A stretch of DNA of 64,000 bases from Pseudomonas triticicola. GTDB lineage: Bacteria; Pseudomonadota; Gammaproteobacteria; Pseudomonadales; Pseudomonadaceae. Both the position numbers and the translations under genes were made by a program. Below the pieces are notes generated by a model. The model made no database searches. It was given only the letters and a program-made list of their open reading frames with translations, and had not been told where the DNA came from. Numbering within the stretch: position 1 is the stretch's first letter; each line of letters opens with the position of its first letter. Positions 40,274 through 48,688 of this stretch are shown here, piece by piece. The stretch covers positions 4,613,501-4,677,500 of the forward strand of contig NZ_JAHSTX010000001.1 in assembly GCF_019145375.1 (NCBI RefSeq), read 5' to 3'.

Positions 40274-41713
40274 TCAGAGTATCGGCGAAATCAGCCGGGC
40301 GATCCGCATGCCGACCTGTTGCAGGCGGTGGATCTCCCGGCTTTCTTCTTTGGCCACTTCATCGGCCAGGGCGAAATCGTCATTGAGCATTTGTTCCACG
40401 GCGGCGGCGAACTCGCTGTCGACGGTCAGCAACATCACTTCGAAATTCAGGCGAAACGAGCGATTGTCCAGATTGGCGCTGCCGATGGCGCTGATTTCGC
40501 TGTCGATCAGCACCACTTTCTGATGCAGGAAACCCGGTCGATAGCGGAACACCCGCACGCCGGCACGCACCGCCTCAAAGGCATACAGGCTGGACGCGGC
40601 ATAGACAATGCGGTGATCAGGCCGTGACGGCAACAGCAGGCGCACATCGACACCACGCAAAACTGCCAGCCTCAATGCCGCGAACACCGCTTCGTCCGGG
40701 ACAAAGTAAGGGCTGGTGATCCATACGCGTTGCGTTGCTGCGTGAATGGCTTCGACGAAAAACAGCGAGCAGGTTTCGTAGGCATCCGCCGGGCCGCTGG
40801 CGAGCAATTGGCAAAGCACGCCGTCCTCCGGATACGCATCCGGAAGGATCAACGGCGGCAGAGTACGAGCAGCCCAGAACCAATCTTCCGCAAACGATTC
40901 CTGCATGCAGGCCACCACCGGCCCGCGGACTTTGACGTGGGTGTCACGCCATGGCGCCAGCGGTGGTTTCTCACCCATGTATTCATCGCCGACGTTATGC
41001 CCGCCGACAAACCCGACTACGCCATCGACCACGACGATTTTGCGGTGGTTGCGGAAGTTGACCTGAAAGCGGTTGAGCCAGCCGCTGCGCGTGGCAAAGG
41101 CTTTGACCTCGACGCCGGCATCACGCAGCGCTTGCACGTAATGATGGGGCAGGGCATGGCTGCCAATGCGGTCATAGAGCAAATGAATCGACACGCCTTC
41201 GGCGGCTTTCTTCAACAGCAGATCACGCAAGCGCTGGCCGAGCCGATCGTCGTGAATGATGAAGAATTGGATCAGCACGGCTTCCTTCGCTTGTGCGATC
41301 GCCTGGAAAATCGCATCGAAAGTCTCGGTGCCGTTCACCAGCAGTTGCACCTCGTTGTTCGCCAGGCACGGCATGCGCCCCAGTTTCGGCATTGCGCGCA
41401 GTGAGGCGTAGGCACTCGACGCGCGAGCGGCCAAGGCTTCTTCCACCCACGGGCGCCAGTTCAACTCTGAAATGGCCAGACGCATCTGCTCGTTGGCCTG
41501 GCGCCGCGCCTTGATGTAACCATCGAAGGTGCTGCGACCAAAGACCAGATACGGAATAAGCGTGAGGTAGGGAATGAAGATCAGCGACAATGCCCAGGCG
41601 ATCGAGCCTTGCGCAGTGCGCACGGTGAGCACCGCATGGATTGCAGCGATCGAACCGAGTGTGTGCAACAGGGCGATCAGGTAACCGAAAATGTGCGGTC
41701 CGAAAAAATCCAT
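40274..41713 (-). CDS. cls: Cardiolipin synthase
   Basis: A 479-residue inner-membrane phospholipase-D superfamily enzyme. Two N-terminal membrane helices ([20 protein letters not shown] and the [19 protein letters not shown] region) precede two HKD motifs, [16 protein letters not shown] and [21 protein letters not shown] chose the ATG at 41713, which starts directly before the first membrane helix and has AAGG upstream; an in-frame ATG at 41740 would add nine residues. It converges with cfa, so two lipid-modifying genes lie tail to tail with 10 bp between them. Confidence 0.94.
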   Translation of the reverse strand: MDFFGPHIFGYLIALLHTLGSIAAIHAVLTVRTAQGSIAWALSLIFIPYLTLIPYLVFGRSTFDGYIKARRQANEQMRLAISELNWRPWVEEALAARASSAYASLRAMPKLGRMPCLANNEVQLLVNGTETFDAIFQAIAQAKEAVLIQFFIIHDDRLGQRLRDLLLKKAAEGVSIHLLYDRIGSHALPHHYVQALRDAGVEVKAFATRSGWLNRFQVNFRNHRKIVVVDGVVGFVGGHNVGDEYMGEKPPLAPWRDTHVKVRGPVVACMQESFAEDWFWAARTLPPLILPDAYPEDGVLCQLLASGPADAYETCSLFFVEAIHAATQRVWITSPYFVPDEAVFAALRLAVLRGVDVRLLLPSRPDHRIVYAASSLYAFEAVRAGVRVFRYRPGFLHQKVVLIDSEISAIGSANLDNRSFRLNFEVMLLTVDSEFAAAVEQMLNDDFALADEVAKEESREIHRLQQVGMRIARLISPIL

Positions 41714-41844
41714 GGGGCAGCCTTGCTCCGTGAGATGCAATGCTTAACAGACCATGTTCTGCGGCGAATGTCTCTATTTAATCGGTGCATGAACCGACGC
41801 AACCGGCCGGCGTCTAACGGCCACAACTGATCAGGAGTTTCTCG

Positions 41845-42363
41845 ATGAACGTTCGTCTGCTGGGTTTGGCGCTGGGCCTGGGTTTGGCATTACCGGTGGT
41901 TGCGCAAGCACAAATGCTGCAGCCGGGGTTGTGGGAAATGTCTTCGAGCAATCTGAAGGTCGATGATCAGGCCATGGACGTGCAATCGATCCTTGGCCAG
42001 ATTCAAGGCCAGATCACCCCGCAGCAGCGCGCGGCGCTGGAGAAGAACGGCATCAACATCGGCGGCAAAGGTATCCGCGCCTGCCTGACGCCGCAGCAGG
42101 TCGCGACCAACGACATCCCGCTGGCCGATCCGCAATCGGGCTGCAAGCAGCAGATTACCGAGCGCACCGGCAACCAGTGGAAATTCCGCTTCAGCTGCCC
42201 GAAAGCCCAAGGCACCGGTGTGGCGACATTCCTCAGTGACCGCGAATTCACCACCGTCGCCAATGGCACCTTCAACGCCATCGGCATCAACCAGAAGGGC
42301 AGCCTGGAAACTCGCGCAGTCTGGTTGGGTCAGGATTGCGGCACGGTAAAACCCCGCGCTTAA
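41845..42363 (+). CDS. DUF3617 family periplasmic protein
   Basis: A 172-residue exported protein. The signal peptide is MNVRLLGLALGLGLALPVVA with likely cleavage after AQA near residue 23. The mature part begins with the DUF3617 motif MLQPGLWEMSSSNLKVD and has conserved Cys residues (RACLTPQQ, SGCKQQITERTGNQWKF, SCPKAQGTG, DCGTVK), which may form disulfides. Function is unknown. A hairpin and a REP unit follow the stop. Confidence 0.88.
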   Translation: MNVRLLGLALGLGLALPVVAQAQMLQPGLWEMSSSNLKVDDQAMDVQSILGQIQGQITPQQRAALEKNGINIGGKGIRACLTPQQVATNDIPLADPQSGCKQQITERTGNQWKFRFSCPKAQGTGVATFLSDREFTTVANGTFNAIGINQKGSLETRAVWLGQDCGTVKPRA

Positions 42364-42380
42364 ACCCTCTGCGACGCCCA

Positions 42381-42424
42381 CAGTTGGAAGCCATTCCAAC
42401 TGTGGGAGCGAGCCTGCTCGCGAA
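42381..42424. repeat. Hairpin plus single REP between the DUF3617 gene and znuA
   Basis: A 9-bp hairpin (CAGTTGGAA/TTCCAACTG, 42381-42402) is directly followed by one REP unit (TGTGGGAGCGAGCCTGCTCG, 42401-42424). It lies between two convergent genes and probably ends or stabilises both transcripts. Unlike the REPINs elsewhere, it has only one REP unit. Confidence 0.8.
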
Positions 42425-42446
42425 TAGATCGGAAGTGCACCTCAAG

Positions 42447-43322
42447 TCATGGCTGACTCAACGCCTTGTACAGCGTATTGAGGTTGTATTCGAACAGCCC
42501 GGTAAAGGTGCTCGCCGGTCCGCTCGCCGCCAGTGCATCCGAGTACAGCGTGCCGCCAATGTGCGCGCCGCTTTCATCCGCGATCTGCTTGAGCAGGCGC
42601 GCGTCCTTGATGTTTTCCATGAACACCGCTTTGACCTTGGCCTGGCGAATCTGCGTGATCAGCTCAGCGACTTCGGCGGCGGAGGGTTCGCTTTCGGTGG
42701 ATAAACCCTGTGGCGCGATAAAGTCGATGCCATAAGCCTGACCCAGATAGCCAAAGGCATCGTGGCTGGTGACGATCTTGCGGTTGCCCGGCGGCAGCGC
42801 GCCGAGTTTGTTTTTGGCTTCGGCGAGCAGGGCATAGATCTGCTTGAGGTAGGTCTGGCTGTTGCGCTCGTAGTCAGCCTTGTTGCCCGGGTCGGCGGCG
42901 ATCAGCGCCTTGGTGATGTTGGCGACGTACAACTCGGCGTTCGCCAGATTGTGCCAGGCGTGTGGATCGGGAACGGTCTCGCCGTCCTCATCGAGCGAAC
43001 GTGGAATCACCCCGCGACTGGCACTGATCACCGTTGCCTTGCTGTCGGTGCTGGTCACCAGGCGATCCAGCCAAGGTTCGAAACCGAGGCCGTTCTTGAT
43101 GATCACTTTGGCTTTGAGCAGCGCCTTGGCGTCATCCGGTGTCGGCTCGTAGGTGTGCGCATCGGCGTCCGCGCCGACCATGTTGGTGATCTGAACGTGC
43201 TCGCCGCCGACCTGATGAACCATGTCGGCGAGGATGCTGAAGCTGGTGACCACCGGCAGTTTTTCGGCGGCTGACAAGGACATCGACAGCATCAGGCTGA
43301 ACAGCACGAGTAGAGCGCGCAT
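42447..43322 (-). CDS. znuA: Zinc ABC transporter substrate-binding protein
   Basis: A 291-residue cluster A-I binding protein with signal peptide MRALLVLFSLMLSMSLSAA. The four expected metal ligands are visible: His56 (DAHTYEP), His121 (DPHAW), His187 (TSHDAF) and Asp262 (YSDAL), the His3Asp set of TroA/AztC-type zinc proteins. No His-rich loop is present. I prefer ATG 43322 with GAGGTG upstream; another ATG at 43337 overlaps the permease stop as ATGA. Last gene of the folE2-znuC-znuB-znuA operon. Confidence 0.88.
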   Translation of the reverse strand: MRALLVLFSLMLSMSLSAAEKLPVVTSFSILADMVHQVGGEHVQITNMVGADADAHTYEPTPDDAKALLKAKVIIKNGLGFEPWLDRLVTSTDSKATVISASRGVIPRSLDEDGETVPDPHAWHNLANAELYVANITKALIAADPGNKADYERNSQTYLKQIYALLAEAKNKLGALPPGNRKIVTSHDAFGYLGQAYGIDFIAPQGLSTESEPSAAEVAELITQIRQAKVKAVFMENIKDARLLKQIADESGAHIGGTLYSDALAASGPASTFTGLFEYNLNTLYKALSQP

Positions 43323-43333
43323 CGGGAAACACC

Positions 43334-44203
43334 TCATTGGGATGTGAGCAAAGGCGGGCGGCGCAGCAAACCATGAACCGGTCCCAACAACACCGACAGC
43401 AGATAGCCGACCCCCGCGACCAGCACGATGGCCGGGCCGCTGGGCAGCGAGTAGTAGAACGACAGCAGCAAGCCCAGCCACACAGACACGCAGCCCATGA
43501 CGGCGGCGGTGGCAATCAGTACCGGCAGACGACGACTCCAGAATCTCGACGCGGCAGCCGGAAGCATCATCAGCCCGACAACCATCAGTGCGCCGATGGC
43601 CTGAAAGCCGATCACCAGATTCAGCACGACCAGAGTCAGGAACACGCCATGAGCCAGTGGCCCGAGGCGACTGACCGTGCGCAAGAACAATGGGTCCAGT
43701 GTGTCCAGCAGCAGGGGTTTGTAGATCGCCGCCATCGCCATGAGGCTGACCGCCGAGACCCACAGCATGCCGGTCAGCGTCGGTCCATCCACGGCTAGCG
43801 CCGAACCGAACAGCAAGTGCAGAAGGTCGAGGCGCTTGCCGGCGATGCCAAGGATCAAAACGCCGCTCGCCAGTGAGATCGGATAGATCGCGGCGAGGCT
43901 GGCATCTTCTCGCAACCCCGTTCGCCGGGTGATCCAGGCAGCAAGTCCGGCCATGCTCAGCCCGGCTCCCAAGCCACCGAGGGTGAGTGCGGGAAGACTC
44001 AAACCGGCAAACCAGAATCCCAGCGCTGCACCAGGGAGAATGCCGTGGGCGACGGCGTCACCGATCAAACTCATACGCCTGAGGATCAGAAAAACACCCA
44101 AGGGCGCGGTGCTGCATGCCAGCACCAGGCCGCCGAGCAAGGCGCGGCGCATGAACACAAATTCGCTGAACGGCTGGCAGAAATGGCTGAGGGTGGCGAG
44201 CAT
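43334..44203 (-). CDS. znuB: Zinc ABC transporter permease
   Basis: A 289-residue ABC-3 family permease with eight or nine hydrophobic segments. Conserved blocks are MRRALLGGLVLACSTAPLGV, RRMSLIGDAVAHGILPGAAL (the ATPase-contact loop) and IGFQAIGALMVVGLMMLPAA. Its ATG overlaps the znuC stop. It transports Zn(II) delivered by the downstream binding protein across the inner membrane. Confidence 0.92.
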   Translation of the reverse strand: MLATLSHFCQPFSEFVFMRRALLGGLVLACSTAPLGVFLILRRMSLIGDAVAHGILPGAALGFWFAGLSLPALTLGGLGAGLSMAGLAAWITRRTGLREDASLAAIYPISLASGVLILGIAGKRLDLLHLLFGSALAVDGPTLTGMLWVSAVSLMAMAAIYKPLLLDTLDPLFLRTVSRLGPLAHGVFLTLVVLNLVIGFQAIGALMVVGLMMLPAAASRFWSRRLPVLIATAAVMGCVSVWLGLLLSFYYSLPSGPAIVLVAGVGYLLSVLLGPVHGLLRRPPLLTSQ

Positions 44204-44871
44204 CAGGCGACCTGCATGTGCGCTGTCGGCTGGATCAGTTCTCGGCTGGTTGCGTACACGCAGTGGCCGTTTTTGATCAACAGGGTATTCGGAATGTGTT
44301 GGCGGACAGCCGCCAGGTCGTGGCAGACCACGAGCAGTGTTCGGCCTTCGGCGTGCCAGTGATGAATGTGTTGCCAGAGCAATTGCTGGCCGAGTTCGTC
44401 GAGTGCGGCGTGCGGTTCATCAAGCAACAGCACCGGGGCGTCTGCGAGGCTCAGTCGCGCGAGCAGGGCACGTTGTAGCTCACCGCCGGACAGGGCCATC
44501 AACGGACGCTGTTCGAGTCCACTCAAATGCCAGTCTTCCAATGCGTTTTTCAGTCGCTGCGTGCGCAGCTGTGTCGAGAGCCGACGGCCCCAGAAACCTG
44601 CGGCGATGAGCTCTTCGAGGCTGATTGGAAACTGCCGATCCAAATGCTGCTGTTGCGGCAGAAAGGAAATTCCGCTTTGGCGTGGAACAGCCATTTCCAC
44701 CTTGCCGGCCAAGGGCTTCTGCAAACCGGCGATGACTTTCAGCAGACTGCTTTTGCCGCAGCCGTTGGCGCCGATGATTGCGGTCAGGCTGGCGCTTTCG
44801 AACTCAAGACTCAAAGGCGTCGTCAGCGGTTGGCCGGGTGCGCCCCATACCAAGGATTGGCAGCGGATCAT
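44203..44871 (-). CDS. znuC: Zinc ABC transporter ATP-binding protein
   Basis: A 222-residue ATPase. Walker A IIGANGCGKSSLLKVI, signature LSGGELQRALLARLS and Walker B PVLLLDEPHAALD are all intact. I chose the ATG at 44871, which overlaps the folE2 stop by 4 nt (ATGA); the open frame continues upstream to 45513 only because of codon bias. Shorter than E. coli ZnuC (251), lacking the C-terminal His-rich tail. Confidence 0.92.
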   Translation of the reverse strand: MIRCQSLVWGAPGQPLTTPLSLEFESASLTAIIGANGCGKSSLLKVIAGLQKPLAGKVEMAVPRQSGISFLPQQQHLDRQFPISLEELIAAGFWGRRLSTQLRTQRLKNALEDWHLSGLEQRPLMALSGGELQRALLARLSLADAPVLLLDEPHAALDELGQQLLWQHIHHWHAEGRTLLVVCHDLAAVRQHIPNTLLIKNGHCVYATSRELIQPTAHMQVA

Positions 44872-45764
44872 TTTTGCTCCCGCTGCCAGCTGCTTTCGGC
44901 GACCGCGTCGTGGGCATGCAGGCTTTCGGCGTGGATCACGCGGATGTGGAATTGGTTGACGCCGGGCGTGCGCTGCAGTGCCTGATTGAGGCGGCGGGCG
45001 GCGTCTTCGCAGAACATCAGGTTTTGCCCATTGGCAAGAGCGAAGGCTTGCTCGTCGGGGCGCTTTACTGCGGTCTGCACGGCGGTGCCGAGGGCTGCTT
45101 CGGCGCCATTGATGATCGCGGTCAGCGGTAGCTCGTCGATGAAACTGTCGAGATGCAGGTGCAGTTGCGCATAACTGCGTTGGCTGTGCGGTGTCGCCAC
45201 GATCCCTTTGGTTGAGCCAAGCCATGCCAAAACATCTGCGTGTTGCAGAGCCTTGTTGGCGAAATCGTCGACGAATTGCTGTTGGATCATCTGCCTTGCC
45301 AAGGCTGCCGAGCATGGGCATGTCGAGGCATAGGGCACCTCGATTTTTAGTTCCACGTGGAACATTTGCTGTTTCAGGCTCGCTGAAATAATTGTCGGAT
45401 AGGATTTCCAGCCGGCTAGGGGGCTGACTAACGCCGGCCGTTTCAGCAATAAGTCGGTGTGAATGTTCAGATATGCGCAGGCTGATAGACCTTGGTGACT
45501 TACCAGAAAACACTTGAGTACCTGATGCAGCAAAGCGGGAGAAAGGCTTCGCTGTTCGAGGGTTTCGAGTGCCAGATACAAGCGCGACATGTGAATACCA
45601 CGTGCTTCACCATCGTCCAGACTCACACCAGCGTCGACTCTGGCGCTGAGACGTTGGCCTTCGAGCACAACGGGTAGAGCAATCCCACGCATTCCCACCC
45701 AATCCAGAGGCAATGTCTGGCGTGCAGATTGTGCGGCGATATCCGGGAGAGTAAGAGCATTCAT
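44868..45764 (-). CDS. folE2: GTP cyclohydrolase FolE2 (type IB)
   Basis: A 298-residue zinc-independent isoform of GTP cyclohydrolase I that replaces zinc-dependent FolE in zinc starvation. The catalytic motif is STCPCSAALARQ with Cys149/Cys151. HMSRLYLALE and the SYPTIISASLKQ segment are typical of the family. I chose ATG 45764, since the frame upstream runs through the operator. It heads the operon with znuCBA, and a GTTA-N5-TAAC palindrome lies 31 bp before the start. Confidence 0.94.
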   Translation of the reverse strand: MNALTLPDIAAQSARQTLPLDWVGMRGIALPVVLEGQRLSARVDAGVSLDDGEARGIHMSRLYLALETLEQRSLSPALLHQVLKCFLVSHQGLSACAYLNIHTDLLLKRPALVSPLAGWKSYPTIISASLKQQMFHVELKIEVPYASTCPCSAALARQMIQQQFVDDFANKALQHADVLAWLGSTKGIVATPHSQRSYAQLHLHLDSFIDELPLTAIINGAEAALGTAVQTAVKRPDEQAFALANGQNLMFCEDAARRLNQALQRTPGVNQFHIRVIHAESLHAHDAVAESSWQREQK

Positions 45765-45794
45765 AGTGAGACCGTCGTGTTGATCTCTATTTAC

Positions 45795-45807
45795 GTTACA
45801 ATATAAC
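45795..45807. promoter_or_regulatory. Putative Zur box of folE2-znuCBA
   Basis: GTTA-CAATA-TAAC, 31 bp upstream of the folE2 start codon. It shares the GTTA-N5-TAAC core with the sites at 46294 and 32897. Zur is known to control folE2 and znu genes in pseudomonads; direct binding here is inferred from the matching core and position. Confidence 0.75.
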
Positions 45808-45846
45808 AATCCATTCGGCGATGCTTTTTTCATGAAAAGCTTTTCA

Positions 45847-46224
45847 CTAGCAGCCCGTCATCCGGCTGCACGTGAACCTTGCGCTGCTACCACCCGAGCT
45901 GGAAAAGCGATTGAGTGTCGTCCAGCCGACACGACGGGTGTAGCCAACCCAAGCCTCGCCATCGGAGGCGATGCCGGTAAAAAAGGTTAATTGGCCGAAG
46001 CGGCTGTTGGTCTGTGCCCAATAGCGATGGCCGTCCTTCTCGAATCCGCGCAGGTAAAGCGTAGTGCCGACCGTATTGACGCTATAGGCGTTGCCGTCGG
46101 CGTCCACGCACGCCAGCAGATTAGCGCTGCGTGTGCAGTGCGCGAGCGCCGGCATCTGCGCTTGTGCTTGGCTGGCCAGCGACATGGCAAAGCTCAAAAG
46201 CAGGTATTTCAACCCCTTGTTCAT
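45847..46224 (-). CDS. Small secreted protein with two Cys pairs, divergent from zigA
   Basis: A 125-residue exported protein of unknown function. The signal peptide is NKGLKYLLLSFAMSLASQA with cleavage after AQA at residue 22. The mature part has Cys30 and Cys39 near the start and Cys119 and Cys125 at the end, which could form two disulfides. The middle is rich in Gly, Tyr, Trp and Thr. ATG 46224 has GGAAA upstream. It shares its promoter region, and the Zur-like palindrome 70 bp upstream, with zigA. It is probably part of the zinc response. Confidence 0.75.
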   Translation of the reverse strand: MNKGLKYLLLSFAMSLASQAQAQMPALAHCTRSANLLACVDADGNAYSVNTVGTTLYLRGFEKDGHRYWAQTNSRFGQLTFFTGIASDGEAWVGYTRRVGWTTLNRFSSSGGSSARFTCSRMTGC

Positions 46225-46293
46225 TGCGAGTTTCCACGATCGGTGGTGCAGCAATTTGCGAAATCTCCTCTGCCGGACTGGCAAACTCAAGTT

Positions 46294-46306
46294 GTTATAC
46301 TATAAC
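46294..46306. promoter_or_regulatory. Putative Zur box between the small secreted protein gene and zigA
   Basis: GTTA-TACTA-TAAC, extendable to TGTTATA-C-TATAACA, a perfect 15-bp palindrome around a central base. It is the best match in the window to the known GTTATA/TATAAC Zur core. It lies 70 bp from the minus-strand start (46224) and 126 bp from the zigA start (46432), and could control both. Confidence 0.78.
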
Positions 46307-46431
46307 ATAAATCGCAACCAGCCTGAGCTGCCGATCACAATCGTATGCCTTCTTTGACCCGGTTAAATGAAGCGCAACACGCCAAGCGCACCTCAAAGCG
46401 CAAATCGGCTGCTATTTATGAGGATTATCCA

Positions 46432-47637
46432 ATGTCAGCCAGATTGCCCGTCACCGTACTTTCAGGATTTCTCGGTGCCGGAAAAAGTACACTTCTGAAT
46501 TACGTACTACGTAACCGAGACGGCTTGCGCGTTGCGGTGATCGTCAACGATATGAGCGAGATCAACATCGATGGCAGTGAAGTCCAGCGTGATGTCAGCC
46601 TGAACCGCGCTGAGGAAAAACTCATCGAAATGAGCAATGGCTGTATCTGCTGTACGTTACGTGAAGATTTACTGGAAGAAGTCAGCAAACTTGCCCGTGA
46701 GGATCGTTTCGATTACCTGCTCATCGAGTCCACTGGCATTTCCGAACCGCTTCCGGTCGCTGAAACCTTCACCTTCCGCGATGAACAGGGGCAAAGCCTC
46801 GCCGACATCGCTCGCCTGGATACCATGGTCACGGTCGTCGACGGCGTGAATTTCCTGCTGGATTACCAGGCGGCCGAAAGCCTTGCCTCTCGCGGCGAAA
46901 TTCTCGGTGAAGAAGACGAGCGTTCCATCACCGATCTGTTGATCGAACAGATCGAGTTCGCCGACGTCCTGCTGATCAGCAAAATCGACATGATCAGCCA
47001 GCACGAGCGCGAAGAACTCACCGCTATCCTCAAGCGCCTGAATGCCCAGGCTGAAATCATTCCAATGGTGATGGGCGAAATCCCGCTGGAGAAAATCCTC
47101 AACACCGGTCGTTTCGATTTCGAACAGGCCGCACAAGCGCCCGGATGGCTACAGGAGTTGCGCGGTGAGCACGTCCCGGAAACACAGGAATACGGCATCG
47201 CCTCCACGGCCTACCGCGCCCGCCGGCCCTTCCACCCGCAACGCTTTTTCAGCTTCATTGACCGCCCATGGCTGAACGGCAAGCTGCTGCGCTCCAAAGG
47301 CTTCTTCTGGCTCGCCAGCAAACCCACCGATGCCGGTAGCTGGTCTCAGGCAGGCGGCTTGATGCGGCATGGATTCGCCGGTCGCTGGTGGCGTTTTGTG
47401 CCAAAGAATCAATGGCCCGAAGATCAGGAAAGCGCCCAGGCGATCATGGGAAACTGGATTCCAAGCGTAGGAGATTGCCGGCAGGAACTGGTTTTCATTG
47501 GTCAGAACATCGATTTCCTACAGCTCTCCGCCGAACTCGATGCCTGCCTTTTGACCGACGAAGAAATGGCCATGGGTGTAGAAGGCTGGCGTTTGCTGCC
47601 TGATCCATTCGGCCCGTGGCACGAAGAGGCCGCCTGA
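46432..47637 (+). CDS. zigA: COG0523 GTPase, zinc-starvation metallochaperone
   Basis: A 401-residue G3E GTPase. Walker A is GFLGAGKST (residues 12-20), followed by the metal-binding CxCC motif at 71-74 ([11 protein letters not shown]), and the ESTGISEP and LLISKIDMI (NKxD-like SKID) motifs. The C-terminal CobW domain ends in [15 protein letters not shown] chose ATG 46432 with GAGGA upstream; the ATG at 46345 adds an unconserved basic segment. It precedes DUF1826 with a TGATG overlap. Known relatives deliver zinc to key enzymes. Confidence 0.9.
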   Translation: MSARLPVTVLSGFLGAGKSTLLNYVLRNRDGLRVAVIVNDMSEINIDGSEVQRDVSLNRAEEKLIEMSNGCICCTLREDLLEEVSKLAREDRFDYLLIESTGISEPLPVAETFTFRDEQGQSLADIARLDTMVTVVDGVNFLLDYQAAESLASRGEILGEEDERSITDLLIEQIEFADVLLISKIDMISQHEREELTAILKRLNAQAEIIPMVMGEIPLEKILNTGRFDFEQAAQAPGWLQELRGEHVPETQEYGIASTAYRARRPFHPQRFFSFIDRPWLNGKLLRSKGFFWLASKPTDAGSWSQAGGLMRHGFAGRWWRFVPKNQWPEDQESAQAIMGNWIPSVGDCRQELVFIGQNIDFLQLSAELDACLLTDEEMAMGVEGWRLLPDPFGPWHEEAA

Positions 47638-48287
47638 TGCTCGTACTCAAGGACCGGCCGCTTCTTGCCCGTCATCAGTACCAGGGCCTGACACCGCAAA
47701 CGTTGACGCGAATCTTGGAAGACCAGACCAATCTCGCGGTCTGGCAACGCCAGCTGCCCGTGCACATCGCCGATTTTGCGCAATTGGTGCTGTCGCTCAA
47801 CGAGCCCTTGGCCGAGTCGCTTTGCCTGGAATTGGCTGACGAGGACGCTGAGCCGGATCTCGCCGGTCTGGCTGCAGGGCTGTGTGATCTGCAAGGATTC
47901 GAAGGCTTCATGAGCGACCTCAAGTGGCTGATCAGTGCCTTCGCCTGTCTGTTGGGCGCGCGGCGTATCGGCGTGCGTTTGCGCGTGCTGGACAAGGCCA
48001 TGTGTCCGCGTTTCCACGTCGATCACGTGCCGGTGCGCCTGATCACTACTTACGCTGGCATCGGCAGCCAATGGCTTGAGGAGGGTGCGATGGACCGCGC
48101 GCAACTTGGCCAGTCCAATGCCGAACCGCAAGATCCAGCGTCGATTCGCCAGCTCAACAGCGGCGACGTCGCGCTGCTCAAAGGCGAAAAATGGCACGGC
48201 AATGAAGGCTTCGGCCTGATCCATCGTTCGCCGCAACCGGCACCCGGTGAGCGCCGTCTGTTGCTAACCCTCGACTGGCTCGGCTGA
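47637..48287 (+). CDS. DUF1826 protein, possible Fe/2-oxoglutarate oxygenase
   Basis: A 216-residue cytoplasmic protein of the DUF1826 family, function unknown. The start ATG overlaps the zigA stop (TGATG), so the two are coupled. His127-x-Asp129 (CPRFHVDHVPVR), a distal His196 and Arg206 ten residues on (HRSPQPAPGERRLLLTLDW) are spaced as in the HxD...H...R iron and 2-oxoglutarate site of double-stranded beta-helix oxygenases. The N-terminal 100 residues are helical. That activity is my inference. The context suggests a role in zinc limitation. Confidence 0.82.
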   Translation: MLVLKDRPLLARHQYQGLTPQTLTRILEDQTNLAVWQRQLPVHIADFAQLVLSLNEPLAESLCLELADEDAEPDLAGLAAGLCDLQGFEGFMSDLKWLISAFACLLGARRIGVRLRVLDKAMCPRFHVDHVPVRLITTYAGIGSQWLEEGAMDRAQLGQSNAEPQDPASIRQLNSGDVALLKGEKWHGNEGFGLIHRSPQPAPGERRLLLTLDWLG

Positions 48288-48291
48288 CACA

Positions 48292-48648
48292 TCAGGGCTT
48301 GCGCCAGACGCCCTGGCTCTGGCCTTCGCAATATGGCTTGAGATACGCCGTATCGGTGGCCACGCCGTAATAGTGGATATCCTGGCGATAGGGCATATTG
48401 GCGACTTGCGCGTTGCTGCACACGCCGAAAGCGCCGCTCGGGCACTGGTCGACGTATTCCACCTCGACCTTCTGCCCGGCCAGCGTCGGTTGGCAGAAGC
48501 CGTCATTGAACAATTTCTGCGGAATCGTCCGGTTCTGCTGACAGACTTTGACGTCGAGCCGTTCGCCCTGTGTGTGCACCACGCAGGCCTCGGCCCACGC
48601 TTCACTCGACAGCAGCGCCAACAGCAACGACCATCCCGACCAGCGCAT
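48292..48648 (-). CDS. Small secreted Cys-rich protein
   Basis: A 118-residue exported protein of unknown function. The signal peptide is RWSGWSLLLALLSSEAWA, cleavage near residue 19. The mature protein has six Cys (beginning Cys22, then VCQQN, GFCQP, DQCPSG, GVCSN, PYCEG), which could form three disulfides. The ATG at 48648 has GAGGAG upstream. It is divergent from the second COG0523 GTPase with 40 bp between the starts, and converges with DUF1826. No zinc motif is evident. Confidence 0.78.
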   Translation of the reverse strand: MRWSGWSLLLALLSSEAWAEACVVHTQGERLDVKVCQQNRTIPQKLFNDGFCQPTLAGQKVEVEYVDQCPSGAFGVCSNAQVANMPYRQDIHYYGVATDTAYLKPYCEGQSQGVWRKP

Positions 48649-48688
48649 CTTCGATCTCCTCAATAACTGTCCGCAGAAAGTACCCGCC

